Positions 51,901 through 60,028 of a stretch of DNA of 64,000 nucleotides are shown here, in pieces. Positions within the stretch are counted from its first letter, which is position 1, and every line of letters begins with the position of its first letter. The notes beneath the pieces are model-generated. The model had not been told where the DNA came from, made no database searches, and saw only the letters and a list, made by a program, of their open reading frames with translations. The stretch spans positions 1 through 64,000 of the forward strand of contig JAWWOO010000084.1 of the NCBI GenBank assembly GCA_033851545.1, read 5' to 3'. The position numbers and the translations under genes are program-made. Origin of the DNA: JAWWOL01 sp033851545. GTDB taxonomy: Bacteria > Actinomycetota > Actinomycetes > JAWWOL01.

Positions 51901-52103
51901 AGCTCGACTGGCTCGCGGCTGCCGCCGGCTCGGTCAAGCTGTCGATTGACGGTGCGCTCGTGCAAACGGTGTCGGGCAATAACAGCACCCTGCGGGTCGA
52001 CACGGCTCTGCTGGGCGTCAGTGCAGGCCCGACGACGACGAGCGCCGGGGGAGGCACCGCGTTCTTCGACTCGTTCCTGTCGACACGCACGACGATGCCC
52101 TAG
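48990..52103 (+). CDS. Large secreted cupredoxin protein C with Ig-like and C-terminal beta-sandwich domains
   Basis: 1,037 aa from ATG 48990, 11 bases after gene B. Signal peptide MAALASGSLLVAGLPASG. Two cupredoxin domains (about 85-200 and 215-360) follow the same plan as A and B but lack nearly all ligands: VSLALPGQTG replaces HWHG and YIYEAGHTANG replaces HCH. Domain 2 retains scattered His (SQTHSMTVLGG, QHLDNDSTHTAD). Residues about 370-830 are repeated Ig-like modules (SPSDGKTDVTVTADLSD and similar), each with a conserved VYVRSMDSLG/VRGQDAAGNWG turn. The last ~200 residues, from DLFESGNLNAWT, resemble a concanavalin/LamG-like sandwich. Probably the structural or anchoring partner of A and B. 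Confidence 0.8.
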   Translation: MTRIHLSHRGGRGLGGRRTRASVMAALASGSLLVAGLPASGAAAVTSLAAVTGAAPLAPAPAAGKLTPRGCTSTGTSSVRCDLYAMTGTATVAGNKLPIWGFSSTGAATTASAPGPLLVVQQGSSVTLSLHNRLPGETVSLALPGQTGLGGDDVNGVASGVDKSYTFTASRPGTYIYEAGHTANGSRQVAMGLAGALVVLSSTGTAEGTPESTYNDDAVLVLSEIDPALNAAPNSFDMRGFNPRYRLVNGEAFPETNEVATDQGHKVLIRYANVGSQTHSMTVLGGTQTELALGGHPLQFPGTVVTEVIQPGQTVDAAVTMPTGPEAKLAVYEPAQHLDNDSTHTADPLQTAFGGMLTFLDTAAPPPSTDGVGPVSSHVSVSPSPSDGKTDVTVTADLSDATTGGSAVSEAEFVVDDPTATGVGFATPMSGAFGSVNVNGVTGTLHASLVNPPVGTPTLESLAAGKRIIYVRAKDSSGNWGVVGSVVFNLPKTGPQTTNGSALDIPANGASDVDISATGDDSAAGGTITDGEYFIDNPSGLSGTGVHIVPSSTGTVVSLDATLLAASVKLLGEGMHHVYVRSMDSLGLWGPLLDIPLPVDLTGPGVDSASVGPNPTNGVVSDKSNPGFLLVSAQITDKDAGGAKQNRLVGAEAFLEPKLANPPTGSGLQLIPVDGAFDSSTESVYGLIPLSQVKSLADGQRHVLVRGQDAAGNWGDLFTITLTVDKTGPVLGALTVTPGIPATPRTVTLKATVTDASSIKTVEYWIGTTDPGVGRGTSVPVSVVGGQLVATASLPATMFGAQQFNLRAQDLPGNWSKPASVSYNVPKPNLVFTDLFESGNLNAWTTRVGGVTSTSGSKVPTSAELGSARGMQVAVPATGTNRLAYVTDTTPGAETSYHARFAFNRNTLNSGSAATVFTVFETRNATNGSAFSLQYRLAAGVPQLRTVLAVNGGLTATGGWVAIATGARLVQLDWLAAAAGSVKLSIDGALVQTVSGNNSTLRVDTALLGVSAGPTTTSAGGGTAFFDSFLSTRTTMP

Positions 52104-52117
52104 CAGCACAGCACCCC

Positions 52118-52154
52118 CTCGGGGCCGGGCCACCGCAGGGCCCGGCCCCGAGGT
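52118..52154 (+). terminator. Strong hairpin after cupredoxin protein C
   Basis: Perfect 15-bp stem (52118-52132 with 52140-52154) and 7-base loop, 14 bases after the stop. Similar in strength to the hairpin before gene A. Confidence 0.75.
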
Positions 52155-52185
52155 TCACCACTTCTGACGACGAACAGGAAAAGCC

Positions 52186-52689
52186 ATGAGCAGCGACACG
52201 ATCCCCCTCGATGTCCCAGCGGGTGCCAAGCACCCCCGACGCGCAGCCGGCCGCCGAGGACAAGTCCTCGGCCTCGCGCTCGTGATCGCGCTCTTGGCGC
52301 TGCTCGGCTACAACCTGACCTCCATCGGCGGCAGCTCAGCGGGTCCGCACAAGATGCCCCAGAACGCTGCGATGGAAGACAAGTTGGGCATCCGGTTCAG
52401 CCAGGTAGCCGTCGTCGGCGACGGCGGGCTGGTCACCGTCACCTACGTCGTCCTGGACAGCGAGAAGGCCAGCAAGTTCCAGAACGACGTCGCCCACCCG
52501 CCCATCCTGAAGAGTGAGGCGCGCAAGGGCAGCGCCGGCCGTGTCTCCCTCATGAAGCAGGGCCACACTCTTCGTGCAGGGCAGAAGTACTACCTCGTCT
52601 ACCAGAACCCGGCCGACCTGGTCCGGCACAACGAGAAGATCGAGATCGACTACGGCCAGCTGTCCCTGAAGCACGTACCGGTCTGGTGA
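52186..52689 (+). CDS. Membrane-anchored extracytoplasmic protein of the copper locus
   Basis: 167 aa with a basic N-terminus, one helix (VLGLALVIALLALLGYNL, about 27-44) and a single extracellular beta-rich domain containing KLGIRFSQVAVVGDGGLVTV, VTYVVLDSEKA and RAGQKYYLVYQNPADL. A few Met and His residues (SLMKQGHTL) could touch copper but no motif is defined. Four bases separate it from the CopCD gene, so it probably works with it. No family recognised. Confidence 0.7.
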   Translation: MSSDTIPLDVPAGAKHPRRAAGRRGQVLGLALVIALLALLGYNLTSIGGSSAGPHKMPQNAAMEDKLGIRFSQVAVVGDGGLVTVTYVVLDSEKASKFQNDVAHPPILKSEARKGSAGRVSLMKQGHTLRAGQKYYLVYQNPADLVRHNEKIEIDYGQLSLKHVPVW

Positions 52690-52693
52690 TCCG

Positions 52694-54613
52694 ATGAGCT
52701 TGCTGCTGGCCCGGCTGCGCCGCCTGGCCGTCATCGCGGTGATGGTCCCGGCCGCGCTGGTCGGGCCGGCCGGCGCTGCGCAGGCGCATTCCTACCTTGT
52801 GGGGAGCGCTCCGGCGGACGGCGCCGTCCTGGCGGCATCGCCGCCGCAGTTGCAGCTGAGGTTCAGTGAGTCGATCGAGGTGGCCTCAACCCGCATCGCC
52901 ATCGTCGGCAGCGACGGGAAGACCCGGCAGCCGACAAGCATCGAGTCGGTCTCGGCCGGGGGGACGGGGTCCCCCGGTATCTCCCAGCCGGTGCTCCTGC
53001 TGGTCGGACTCCCATCGCTGCAGCCGGATGCCTATCGCATCTCTTGGGAGACCGTCTCCACCGATGACCTGCACCGCACTAGCGGCGTCATCGTCTTCGG
53101 TGTGCAGCGAGCCGTCACGGCGGCGGGGTTGCATGAGACCGCACCGGCGCTGCCCGAGTCGGCGCTGAGGTGGCTGCTCTTCCTTGCGCTGGCGGTTGCC
53201 GTTGGCGCCACCACGCTGGCTGGGCTCTATCGCACGGCAATCGACGGCCCCTTTGGCGAGGTCGCGGTGCGTCGGGCGCGCGAGCTGGCGGTGACTGGAG
53301 CGATCGCCGCCGTGCTGGTCAGCTTCGCCCTGCTTGCGCAGCAGCTCTCCGCCAGCGGCGAGTCGTTGTCGCGGCTGATGCACAGCTCGTACGGGACCCG
53401 CTGGCTGGTCAGGGAGGCCGGGCTGATCTGCCTGGTGCTGGCCTCCGTCGTGCGAGCCCGGGTCGGTTCGACCGCCTCGTGGTTGAGGTGGGTCGTCGCT
53501 GCAGCGGCTGCCGCTTCGGCCGTCGGTTTCGCCTTGCTGGGTCACGCGGGCGCCGGCGTCATGACCTCCCCGACCCGGGTTGCGGCGGACGCAGCCCATC
53601 TGCTCGCTGCTGCCGTCTGGTCGGGCACCCTGCTCGCGGCCGCCGTCGTCGTGGTGCCCCGGCTGCGCCCCTCTGGCGGCGAGGCGGTGGCAGCTCGCGC
53701 CGCGATGCGCCGGTTCCTGGTGCCAGCCGCGTCATGTGTCGCCGTGATGGTGGCCACCGGCGTCTACCTCGCCAGCGGCGTCATCGGGTCGGTGGATGCC
53801 CTGATCGTCACCACCTACGGCCGGGTCCTGATGGTCAAGCTGGTGCTCGTCGCCGGTGCCGGGATCCTCGGCCTGGCCAACACTGCCGCACTGCACCGTG
53901 AGGGGGCCGCACTGCTACGGCGCGCGATCGGGCTACGCCGGGCCGGTCGCGTCCGGACGGACCGCCCGCGCCTGCTGGTGCCAGAGGCAGTCGTAGCTGC
54001 GACCGTGCTGGCGGCCAGTGCGCTGCTCACCAGCGGCCAGCCGGCCCGCGAGCCGCAGCTGGTCCGGTATGCGGGCGAGCAGGTCGTCCCCGTGGCCGAC
54101 GCTGCAGCCGCGGACCTGCAGGAGACCTTGACCCTCAAGCCGAACCTCCCCGGCGCGAACGTCCTCCTGGTCGGGGTTTTCGACACCCGTCGCCCGTCAC
54201 CGGGCCGGGTGGTCGCGGTAGACGTGGTCGTCGGCAACTCGGGCCCGGCCGCATCGAGACTCTCCCTGACGCCGCTGGCGGACGGCAACTGGAGCGCACC
54301 CGCCTCCTTGGTCGAGCCGGGCGCCGTCGATCTGACGGTGACGGTGCACCGGCAGGGGTTGCCGGACGCCAGGGCCGGCTACCGATGGGTTGTCGGCGGC
54401 GCGCCGGACCAAACCCGGCGGGCGATCATCTCGACGGCACCGCTGGCCACCCCGCTGAGGCTGGCCGCGGGCGGCGCGGCCCTGCTGGGGGCCGGCGCTG
54501 TCCTCGCACTGCTGATGCTCCGTCGCCGTAGTCGGGCTGAGTCCCGCTATGTGCCCGACGACCTCCAGCCGGAGGTGCCCCTGCTGTTGCCGGTGCCTCA
54601 CTCCTCCGGATAG
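52694..54613 (+). CDS. CopC-CopD fusion copper resistance/uptake protein
   Basis: 639 aa. A signal peptide ending AQA exposes His at the mature N-terminus (HSYLVGSAPADG), the CopC copper ligand. The CopC domain continues to about residue 135 with LQLRFSESIEV and DDLHRTSGVIVFGV. Then come about eight hydrophobic helices of CopD (ALRWLLFLALAVAVGATTLAG, VGFALLGHAGAG with His, SGTLLAAAVVV), an extracellular C-terminal beta domain and a final helix (RLAAGGAALLGAGAVLALLML). The family moves copper between periplasm and cytoplasm. Here it may supply copper to the cupredoxin trio. Confidence 0.9.
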   Translation: MSLLLARLRRLAVIAVMVPAALVGPAGAAQAHSYLVGSAPADGAVLAASPPQLQLRFSESIEVASTRIAIVGSDGKTRQPTSIESVSAGGTGSPGISQPVLLLVGLPSLQPDAYRISWETVSTDDLHRTSGVIVFGVQRAVTAAGLHETAPALPESALRWLLFLALAVAVGATTLAGLYRTAIDGPFGEVAVRRARELAVTGAIAAVLVSFALLAQQLSASGESLSRLMHSSYGTRWLVREAGLICLVLASVVRARVGSTASWLRWVVAAAAAASAVGFALLGHAGAGVMTSPTRVAADAAHLLAAAVWSGTLLAAAVVVVPRLRPSGGEAVAARAAMRRFLVPAASCVAVMVATGVYLASGVIGSVDALIVTTYGRVLMVKLVLVAGAGILGLANTAALHREGAALLRRAIGLRRAGRVRTDRPRLLVPEAVVAATVLAASALLTSGQPAREPQLVRYAGEQVVPVADAAAADLQETLTLKPNLPGANVLLVGVFDTRRPSPGRVVAVDVVVGNSGPAASRLSLTPLADGNWSAPASLVEPGAVDLTVTVHRQGLPDARAGYRWVVGGAPDQTRRAIISTAPLATPLRLAAGGAALLGAGAVLALLMLRRRSRAESRYVPDDLQPEVPLLLPVPHSSG

Positions 54614-54650
54614 AGGTCCAGCCGCGCCTTTCCTTGCCCGTCAACCGAAC

Positions 54651-54726
54651 TGGCGCGCCCGGCAGGGATCGAACCTGCGACCAACCGCTTAGAAGGCGGC
54701 TGCTCTATCCGCTGAGCTACGGGCGC
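54651..54726 (-). tRNA. tRNA-Arg (TCT)
   Basis: Cloverleaf with acceptor GCGCCCG/CGGGCGC, anticodon loop CTTCTAA (TCT), T-loop TTCGATC and encoded CCA. Convergent with the CopCD gene. Confidence 0.95.
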
Positions 54727-54858
54727 GGGAGGTCCGAAGGCGCGCGGGACCGACCCGGGGCAATACGGTAGCCCTTCCGGGCCGCAGTGACGGACTGGTA
54801 GCTGACCCGGCCAGCGCGTCACGATGTCGCGAGGACCCGGTGAACGTAAGGTCTCAGC

Positions 54859-56421
54859 GTGACGGAGACGACCGGCGGTGCGGGGTCTGGCCCGTTGCTG
54901 GCCGCGCTCGGGGAGCTGCGCCGCGTCGTCAAGGCCGCCCCGCTGCGCCTCGACCTGCCGACGGCGGTTGATGGGAGCCATCTTCGCGAGGAGCTGTTGG
55001 CAACCCTCGACGACCAGGTGCTGCCCCGGCTGACCCGACCGGGAGCGCCTGTCCTGGTCGTCGTCGCGGGGCCCACGGGCGCCGGCAAGTCGACGCTGGT
55101 CAACTCCCTCGTACGGGCGCCCGTCAGCCGTACCGGTGTCCTGCGCCCCACGACCAGGGCGCCGGTGCTGGTGTGCAATCCGGCCGACGAGCACTGGTAC
55201 CTCGAGGGTCGCCCGCTGTCGGGCCTGCGCCCCGTACGGGACACGTCAGCGGATGCCGGCACGGTCCAGGTCGTCTCGGCGCCGACCGTGCCTGCCGGCG
55301 TGGCGGTGCTGGATGCGCCCGACGTGGACTCGGTAGCCGCCGACGACCGTGAGCTGGCGACCAGACTGCTTGCTGCTGCTGATGTCTGGCTCTTCGTCCT
55401 CACCGCGAACCGCTACGCGGACGCGGTGCCGTGGCAGCACCTTCTCACCGCACGTGACCGGGGGGCCGTTCTGGTCGTCGTGCTCGACCGCGTGCCGCCC
55501 TATGCGGGCGCCGAGGTGCACCACCACCTCAGTGAGATGCTGACCTATGCCGGGCTCGGCCAGACGCCGGTGTTCACGGTGACCGAGACGACGCTGAAAG
55601 GCGGGCTGCTCGACGAGTTCGACGTGGTGACGCTGCGGGACTGGCTGCAAAGACTGGCGGTGGACCCGGCCATCCGCGAGGCGATCGTGGCCCGGACCTT
55701 CTCCGGGTCGCTCCGGGCGTTGCCGGACCGGGCCAGGGCGCTGGCCGCTGTCGTGGCCGACCACCAGTCGACAACGCGCGTGCTGGGGGACGACCTGGTG
55801 TCCGCATTTGCTGTGGCCGCAGACGATCTCGCCGCAGGGCTGGCCTCTGGGGTGATCGTGACGGGCGAGCTGTTGCGCTACTGGCAGGCCTATGTCGATG
55901 CCGGTGGGCTCGCGGCGCTGACCACCCCCGCACGGAAAGGGCTGTTCCGCCGGCGTCCGAATTCCCCGGGTGCCGCCGACCTCGGGGACGCCCTCGAGGA
56001 TGCGCTGGCGGTCTATGTCGGCGTGCTGGTCGGCCGTGCGCTGGCCGGCCTGCGCGACGTCTGGCCGACCCGCGTCGGTGGTGCCGAGGTCGTGGCGAAG
56101 GTCGACTGGACGCCGCGTACCAACCTGGCGGCGGCGGCGGTCGAGGTGCTGCGCGGCTGGGCCGGCGGGGGAGGCCCGGTGCTGTCGCTGCTCGCCGTAG
56201 GGGCCGCGATGCCGCCAGCACATCCCGCACACGACGTGGTGGCGGAGGGCAACTTCGCCCGCCGGATAGAGGTCCTGCGCACCGACCTGGTCGGCCGGTT
56301 CACCGCCGTCCTGCAGGCCGAGCGCGACGCGCTGGCGGTGGAGGCCGGGCTCACGGCGTTCAGCGGCGGCGAGCTGGCCATCGTGCGCGCGGCCGACGCC
56401 CTCGAGCGGGCGTTGCCATGA
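54859..56421 (+). CDS. Dynamin-like GTPase 1
   Basis: 520 aa from GTG 54859. G1 GPTGAGKSTLVNSL (about 74-87), a candidate switch Thr in RPTTRAPVLV, G3 LDAPDVDS, and a G4-like VVLDRVP in place of the canonical NKxD. The rest is mostly alpha-helical, as in bacterial dynamin-like stalks, without a clear transmembrane hairpin. It overlaps the next GTPase gene by four bases (ATGA). Paired dynamin-like proteins in actinobacteria act in septation or membrane repair; which applies here is unknown. Confidence 0.8.
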   Translation: MTETTGGAGSGPLLAALGELRRVVKAAPLRLDLPTAVDGSHLREELLATLDDQVLPRLTRPGAPVLVVVAGPTGAGKSTLVNSLVRAPVSRTGVLRPTTRAPVLVCNPADEHWYLEGRPLSGLRPVRDTSADAGTVQVVSAPTVPAGVAVLDAPDVDSVAADDRELATRLLAAADVWLFVLTANRYADAVPWQHLLTARDRGAVLVVVLDRVPPYAGAEVHHHLSEMLTYAGLGQTPVFTVTETTLKGGLLDEFDVVTLRDWLQRLAVDPAIREAIVARTFSGSLRALPDRARALAAVVADHQSTTRVLGDDLVSAFAVAADDLAAGLASGVIVTGELLRYWQAYVDAGGLAALTTPARKGLFRRRPNSPGAADLGDALEDALAVYVGVLVGRALAGLRDVWPTRVGGAEVVAKVDWTPRTNLAAAAVEVLRGWAGGGGPVLSLLAVGAAMPPAHPAHDVVAEGNFARRIEVLRTDLVGRFTAVLQAERDALAVEAGLTAFSGGELAIVRAADALERALP

Positions 56422-57755
56422 CCGCCGGGCCGGCCTGGAGGGCATGGACGGCGCAGGCGACGACGACGCTGGCAGATCGGCTCGCGGCGCTGGACCGGGC
56501 GCTGGGACTGGCAGGGGACCGCTTCAGCGCCGACGCGACCGCCCCGGCACGCGACCTGCTGGAACACGCCCGGCAGCGACTCGGCCGGTCGCCGCTGCAC
56601 ACTGTCGCCGCCCTGGCGGGAGGCACCGGCAGCGGGAAGTCTTCGCTGTTCAATGCCCTGGTCGGCGTGCCGCTGTCGCCGGTGGGCGTACGGCGCCCCG
56701 CGACCGAGGAGCCGATTGCCTGCGTGTGGGGTGCCGCCGGGCCCGACGACCCCGCGGCCACCAGCCTGCTCGACTGGATCGGTGTCTCGCGGCGCGCCCG
56801 GCTGCTCCGCACGACGATGCTCGACCCGCGTCCGGATCCGGAGCTCGAGGGTCTCGTGCTCATCGACCTGCCGGACCACGACACCGTACGGACCGATCAC
56901 CTCGGCATCGTCGACCGCGTCGTGGACAACGCCGACCTGGTGCTGTGGGTCGTCGACCCGCAGAAGTACGCGGACGCGGCGCTGCACGAGCGCTACCTCA
57001 GCCGGATGGCCGGGCGGGACGCGGCGCTGGCCGTGGTGATGAACCAGCTGGACCGGATCGAGGCTTCGACCGCCGCGACCCTCGGCGCCGACCTGCGCCG
57101 GCTGCTGCAGGAGGACGGGTTGGGCGCCGCCGCGATGCTTGCGGCATCGGCGGCCACCGGCGGCGGGTTGCCGGCCCTGCGGGCGTTGCTGGTCGAGCGG
57201 GTGTCGCAACGGCGGGCGGCGGTGCTGCGGCTGGAGTCGGAGCTGACCACCGTGGTCGCCGACCTGCGCGCCTCGCTGGGACCGGCCCCCGTGCCGGTGA
57301 CCGCCGCTGAGGCACACCAGCTGGTGTCCGCGTTGATCTTCGCCGGGGCGGGTGACGCCCTGGTCGACCGGTTGCTGGCCGGTGGCCGGCTGCGGCCGCC
57401 GGTCGTGGTGTCGGAGAACCACGTCGAGCAGGCTGTCGCCGCGCTGCTCGAGGCGGTCTTCGAGCCGTTTCCCTTGCACTGGCGCCGCTTCGGCGAACGT
57501 CTGGTCGACCCGCGTACGGTCGTGGCCGCGCTGACCTCGGCGCTGGCGACGCTCGACGTGACCAGGGCGGGCCCGTCGGTCCTGCGCCGGGCGTTCATGG
57601 GCCGCGAGCGGGTCGAGACCTTGCGCCGCCAGGCCGTACAGGATGCCGTGTCGCAGGCGGTGGCCACGGCGGCCGGCCAGTCGGTGCTGACCCCGGTCGC
57701 CCGTGAGCTGTCCGTCTGGCCGATGGTTGCCGCAGCCCTGGACGCCGCCGGCTGA
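56418..57755 (+). CDS. Dynamin-like GTPase 2
   Basis: 445 aa. G1 GGTGSGKSSLFNALVG (about 67-82), candidate switch RRPATEEPIACVWG, G3 IDLPDHDTV, G4 VMNQLDRI. The helical C-terminal part includes AGAGDALVDRLLAGG and a short amphipathic tail. It differs from GTPase 1 in having a clean N-Q-x-D motif, so the pair may be an active/regulatory couple that forms hetero-oligomers. Convergent with the sugar operon. Confidence 0.82.
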   Translation: MTAGPAWRAWTAQATTTLADRLAALDRALGLAGDRFSADATAPARDLLEHARQRLGRSPLHTVAALAGGTGSGKSSLFNALVGVPLSPVGVRRPATEEPIACVWGAAGPDDPAATSLLDWIGVSRRARLLRTTMLDPRPDPELEGLVLIDLPDHDTVRTDHLGIVDRVVDNADLVLWVVDPQKYADAALHERYLSRMAGRDAALAVVMNQLDRIEASTAATLGADLRRLLQEDGLGAAAMLAASAATGGGLPALRALLVERVSQRRAAVLRLESELTTVVADLRASLGPAPVPVTAAEAHQLVSALIFAGAGDALVDRLLAGGRLRPPVVVSENHVEQAVAALLEAVFEPFPLHWRRFGERLVDPRTVVAALTSALATLDVTRAGPSVLRRAFMGRERVETLRRQAVQDAVSQAVATAAGQSVLTPVARELSVWPMVAAALDAAG

Positions 57756-57761
57756 CCGGCT

Positions 57762-58778
57762 TCAGTTCCCCGAGCTGAAGGCGGCGTCGAACGAGGCCTG
57801 CGGCGGCTCGATCCGGGTGAGCTTGCGGATGAAGGCCAACGCGTCCGGGCCGCCCACCAGGCGGTCCATGCCGGCGTCCTCCCACTCGACACTGATCGGA
57901 CCGTCGTAGCCGATCGCGTTGAGCATCCGGAAGACCGGCTCCCAAGGCACGTCGCCGTGGCCGGTGGACACGAAGTCCCAGCCACGCCGCGGGTCTGCCC
58001 ACGGCAGGTGCGAGCCGAGCCGGCCGTTGCGCCCGTTGAGCTGCTTCACCGACTCCTTGCAGTCGACGTGGTAGATCCGGTCCCTGAAGTCCGAGAGGAA
58101 GCCGACCGGGTCCAGGTCCTGCCAGACGAAGTGGCTCGGGTCGAAGTTGAGCCCGAAGGCCGGCCGATGCCCGATCGCCTCGAGGGTCCGTACGGTTGTC
58201 CAGTAGTCGTAGGCGATCTCGCTCGGGTGCACCTCGTGGGCGAACCGCACCCCCACCTCGTCGTAGACGTCGAGGATCGGGTTCCACCGGTCGGCGAAGT
58301 CCTGGTAGCCGCGCTCGATCATCGCCGGCGGCACCGGCGGGAACATCGCCACGGTGTGCCAGATGGACGACCCGGTGAAGCCGATGACCGTCTTGACCCC
58401 GAGCTTGGCCGCGACCCGCGCGGTGTCGGCCAGCTCCGCGGCGGCCCGCTGCCGTACGCCTTCGGGCTCACCGTCACCCCAGATCCGCTTGGGCAGGATG
58501 CCCTGGTGCCGCTCGTCGATCGGGTGGTCGCACACGGCCTGGCCGACCAGATGGTTGGAGATGGCCCACACCTTGAGGTTGTACTTGTCCAGCAGCTCGA
58601 GGCGACCCCGCACGTAGGCGTCACCGGTCGCTGGGTCGAGCGCCTTGTCGACCTCGAGATGGTCGCCCCAGCAGGCGATCTCGAGCCCGTCGTAGCCCCA
58701 CTCCGAGGCCAGCCGGCACATCTCCTCGAACGGCAGGTCGGCCCACTGTCCGGTGAACAGGGTGACGGGACGCGGCAT
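57762..58778 (-). CDS. Sugar phosphate isomerase/epimerase-like TIM-barrel protein
   Basis: 338 aa from ATG 58778 (GAGGAG upstream). Xylose-isomerase-like TIM barrel: LASEWGYDGLEIACWGDH at the first strands, VIGFTGSSIWH, FAHEVHPSEIAYDY with metal-type Glu/His, FGLNFDPSHFVWQ, IYHVDCKESV and SVEWEDAGMDR. Metal-binding Glu, Asp and His positions are intact. It is the last gene of the sugar operon and probably isomerises a keto-sugar or inositol derivative. Confidence 0.9.
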   Translation of the reverse strand: MPRPVTLFTGQWADLPFEEMCRLASEWGYDGLEIACWGDHLEVDKALDPATGDAYVRGRLELLDKYNLKVWAISNHLVGQAVCDHPIDERHQGILPKRIWGDGEPEGVRQRAAAELADTARVAAKLGVKTVIGFTGSSIWHTVAMFPPVPPAMIERGYQDFADRWNPILDVYDEVGVRFAHEVHPSEIAYDYWTTVRTLEAIGHRPAFGLNFDPSHFVWQDLDPVGFLSDFRDRIYHVDCKESVKQLNGRNGRLGSHLPWADPRRGWDFVSTGHGDVPWEPVFRMLNAIGYDGPISVEWEDAGMDRLVGGPDALAFIRKLTRIEPPQASFDAAFSSGN

Positions 58779-58809
58779 CAGGAGCTCCTCGAGTCGTACG
58801 GGTAGTAGG

Positions 58810-59994
58810 TCACGTCGACCGGACCGGTGTCCAGCCGGATCCGGCGGCGGCACTGGCCTCCACGGCGGCCAGCACCTGCTGCACCTGCAGCCCGTCGGCG
58901 AAGGACGGCGTCGGGTCGGTGCCGGTGCCGATGGCTTCCACCAGGTCGCGGACCTCGTGGGTGAAGCTGTGCTCGTACCCGATCAGATGTCCGGGCGGCC
59001 ACCAGGCCGAGAGATAGGGATGTACGGGCTCGGTGACCAGGATCCGGCGGAAGCCCGCGGTCTCGTCGTCCAGCGTGTGGTCGTGGAACGAGAGCTCGTT
59101 CATCGACTCGAAGTCGAACGCCAGGCTGCCCAGCGAGCCGTTGATCTCGAGCCGCATCGCGTTCTTGCGCCCGGTGGCGAACCGGGTCGCCTCGAAGGTG
59201 GCGACGGCCCCACCGGCGAACCGCGCGAGGAAGAGCGCGGCGTCGTCCACCGTCACCTCGCCACGGTCCGCCCCCCCGGTCGCCGACAGCCCGCTGGAGG
59301 CCTGCGGCAGCGGCCTTTCCCTGACGAAGGTCTCGGTGAGTGCCGACACCCCGGTGAGCCGATCGCCGAGGATGAACTGCGCCAGGTCGACGATGTGGGC
59401 GCCGAGGTCCCCGAGCGCACCCGAGCCGGCCCGCTGCCGCTGCAACCGCCACACCAGCGGGAACTCGGGGTCGATGATCCAGTCCTGCAGATAGGCGGCG
59501 CGGACATGCCGTACGGTGCCCAGTCTGCCGTCGGCGACCAGCTTGCGGGCGAGGGCGATGGCCGGCACCCGTCGGTAGTTGAACCCGACCATCGAGCGGA
59601 TCCCTTGGCCGCGCGCGGTTTCCGCGGCCGCGACCATCGCCTCTGCCTCGGCGACGGTGTTGGCCAGTGGCTTCTCGCACAGCACGTGCTTGCCCGCCTC
59701 CAGTGCCGCGATGGCGATCTCGGCGTGGCTGTCTCCTGGCGTGCAGACGTCGATCAGGGCCACGTCGTCCCGTACCAGCAGGCGTTTCCAGTCCGTCTCG
59801 ACCGACGCCCAGCCCAGCCGCCCTGCTGCCTCCTCGGCGGCTGCGCCGTCGCGGCCGCACAGGGCGACCATCGCCGGGCGGAGCGGCAGGTCGAAGACCC
59901 GGCCCGCCGTCCGCCAGGCCTGCGAGTGCGCCGCCCCCATGAAGGCGTAGCCGACCATGCCCACGCCGAGACTGGGCCTCGTCCCGTCACTCAC
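58810..59994 (-). CDS. Gfo/Idh/MocA-family oxidoreductase
   Basis: 394-aa NAD(P)-dependent sugar or inositol dehydrogenase. Rossmann start VGMVGYAFMGAAHSQAW, then the EKPLANT motif with the catalytic-region lysine, MVGFNYRRVPA, and DLGAHIVDLAQFILG with Asp/His. It sits between the substrate-binding protein and the TIM-barrel gene and probably oxidises the imported sugar. Confidence 0.92.
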   Translation of the reverse strand: MSDGTRPSLGVGMVGYAFMGAAHSQAWRTAGRVFDLPLRPAMVALCGRDGAAAEEAAGRLGWASVETDWKRLLVRDDVALIDVCTPGDSHAEIAIAALEAGKHVLCEKPLANTVAEAEAMVAAAETARGQGIRSMVGFNYRRVPAIALARKLVADGRLGTVRHVRAAYLQDWIIDPEFPLVWRLQRQRAGSGALGDLGAHIVDLAQFILGDRLTGVSALTETFVRERPLPQASSGLSATGGADRGEVTVDDAALFLARFAGGAVATFEATRFATGRKNAMRLEINGSLGSLAFDFESMNELSFHDHTLDDETAGFRRILVTEPVHPYLSAWWPPGHLIGYEHSFTHEVRDLVEAIGTGTDPTPSFADGLQVQQVLAAVEASAAAGSGWTPVRST

Positions 59995-60028
59995 GGCTCA
60001 TCCGATCTGTACGCAGTTGTTCGGACGG

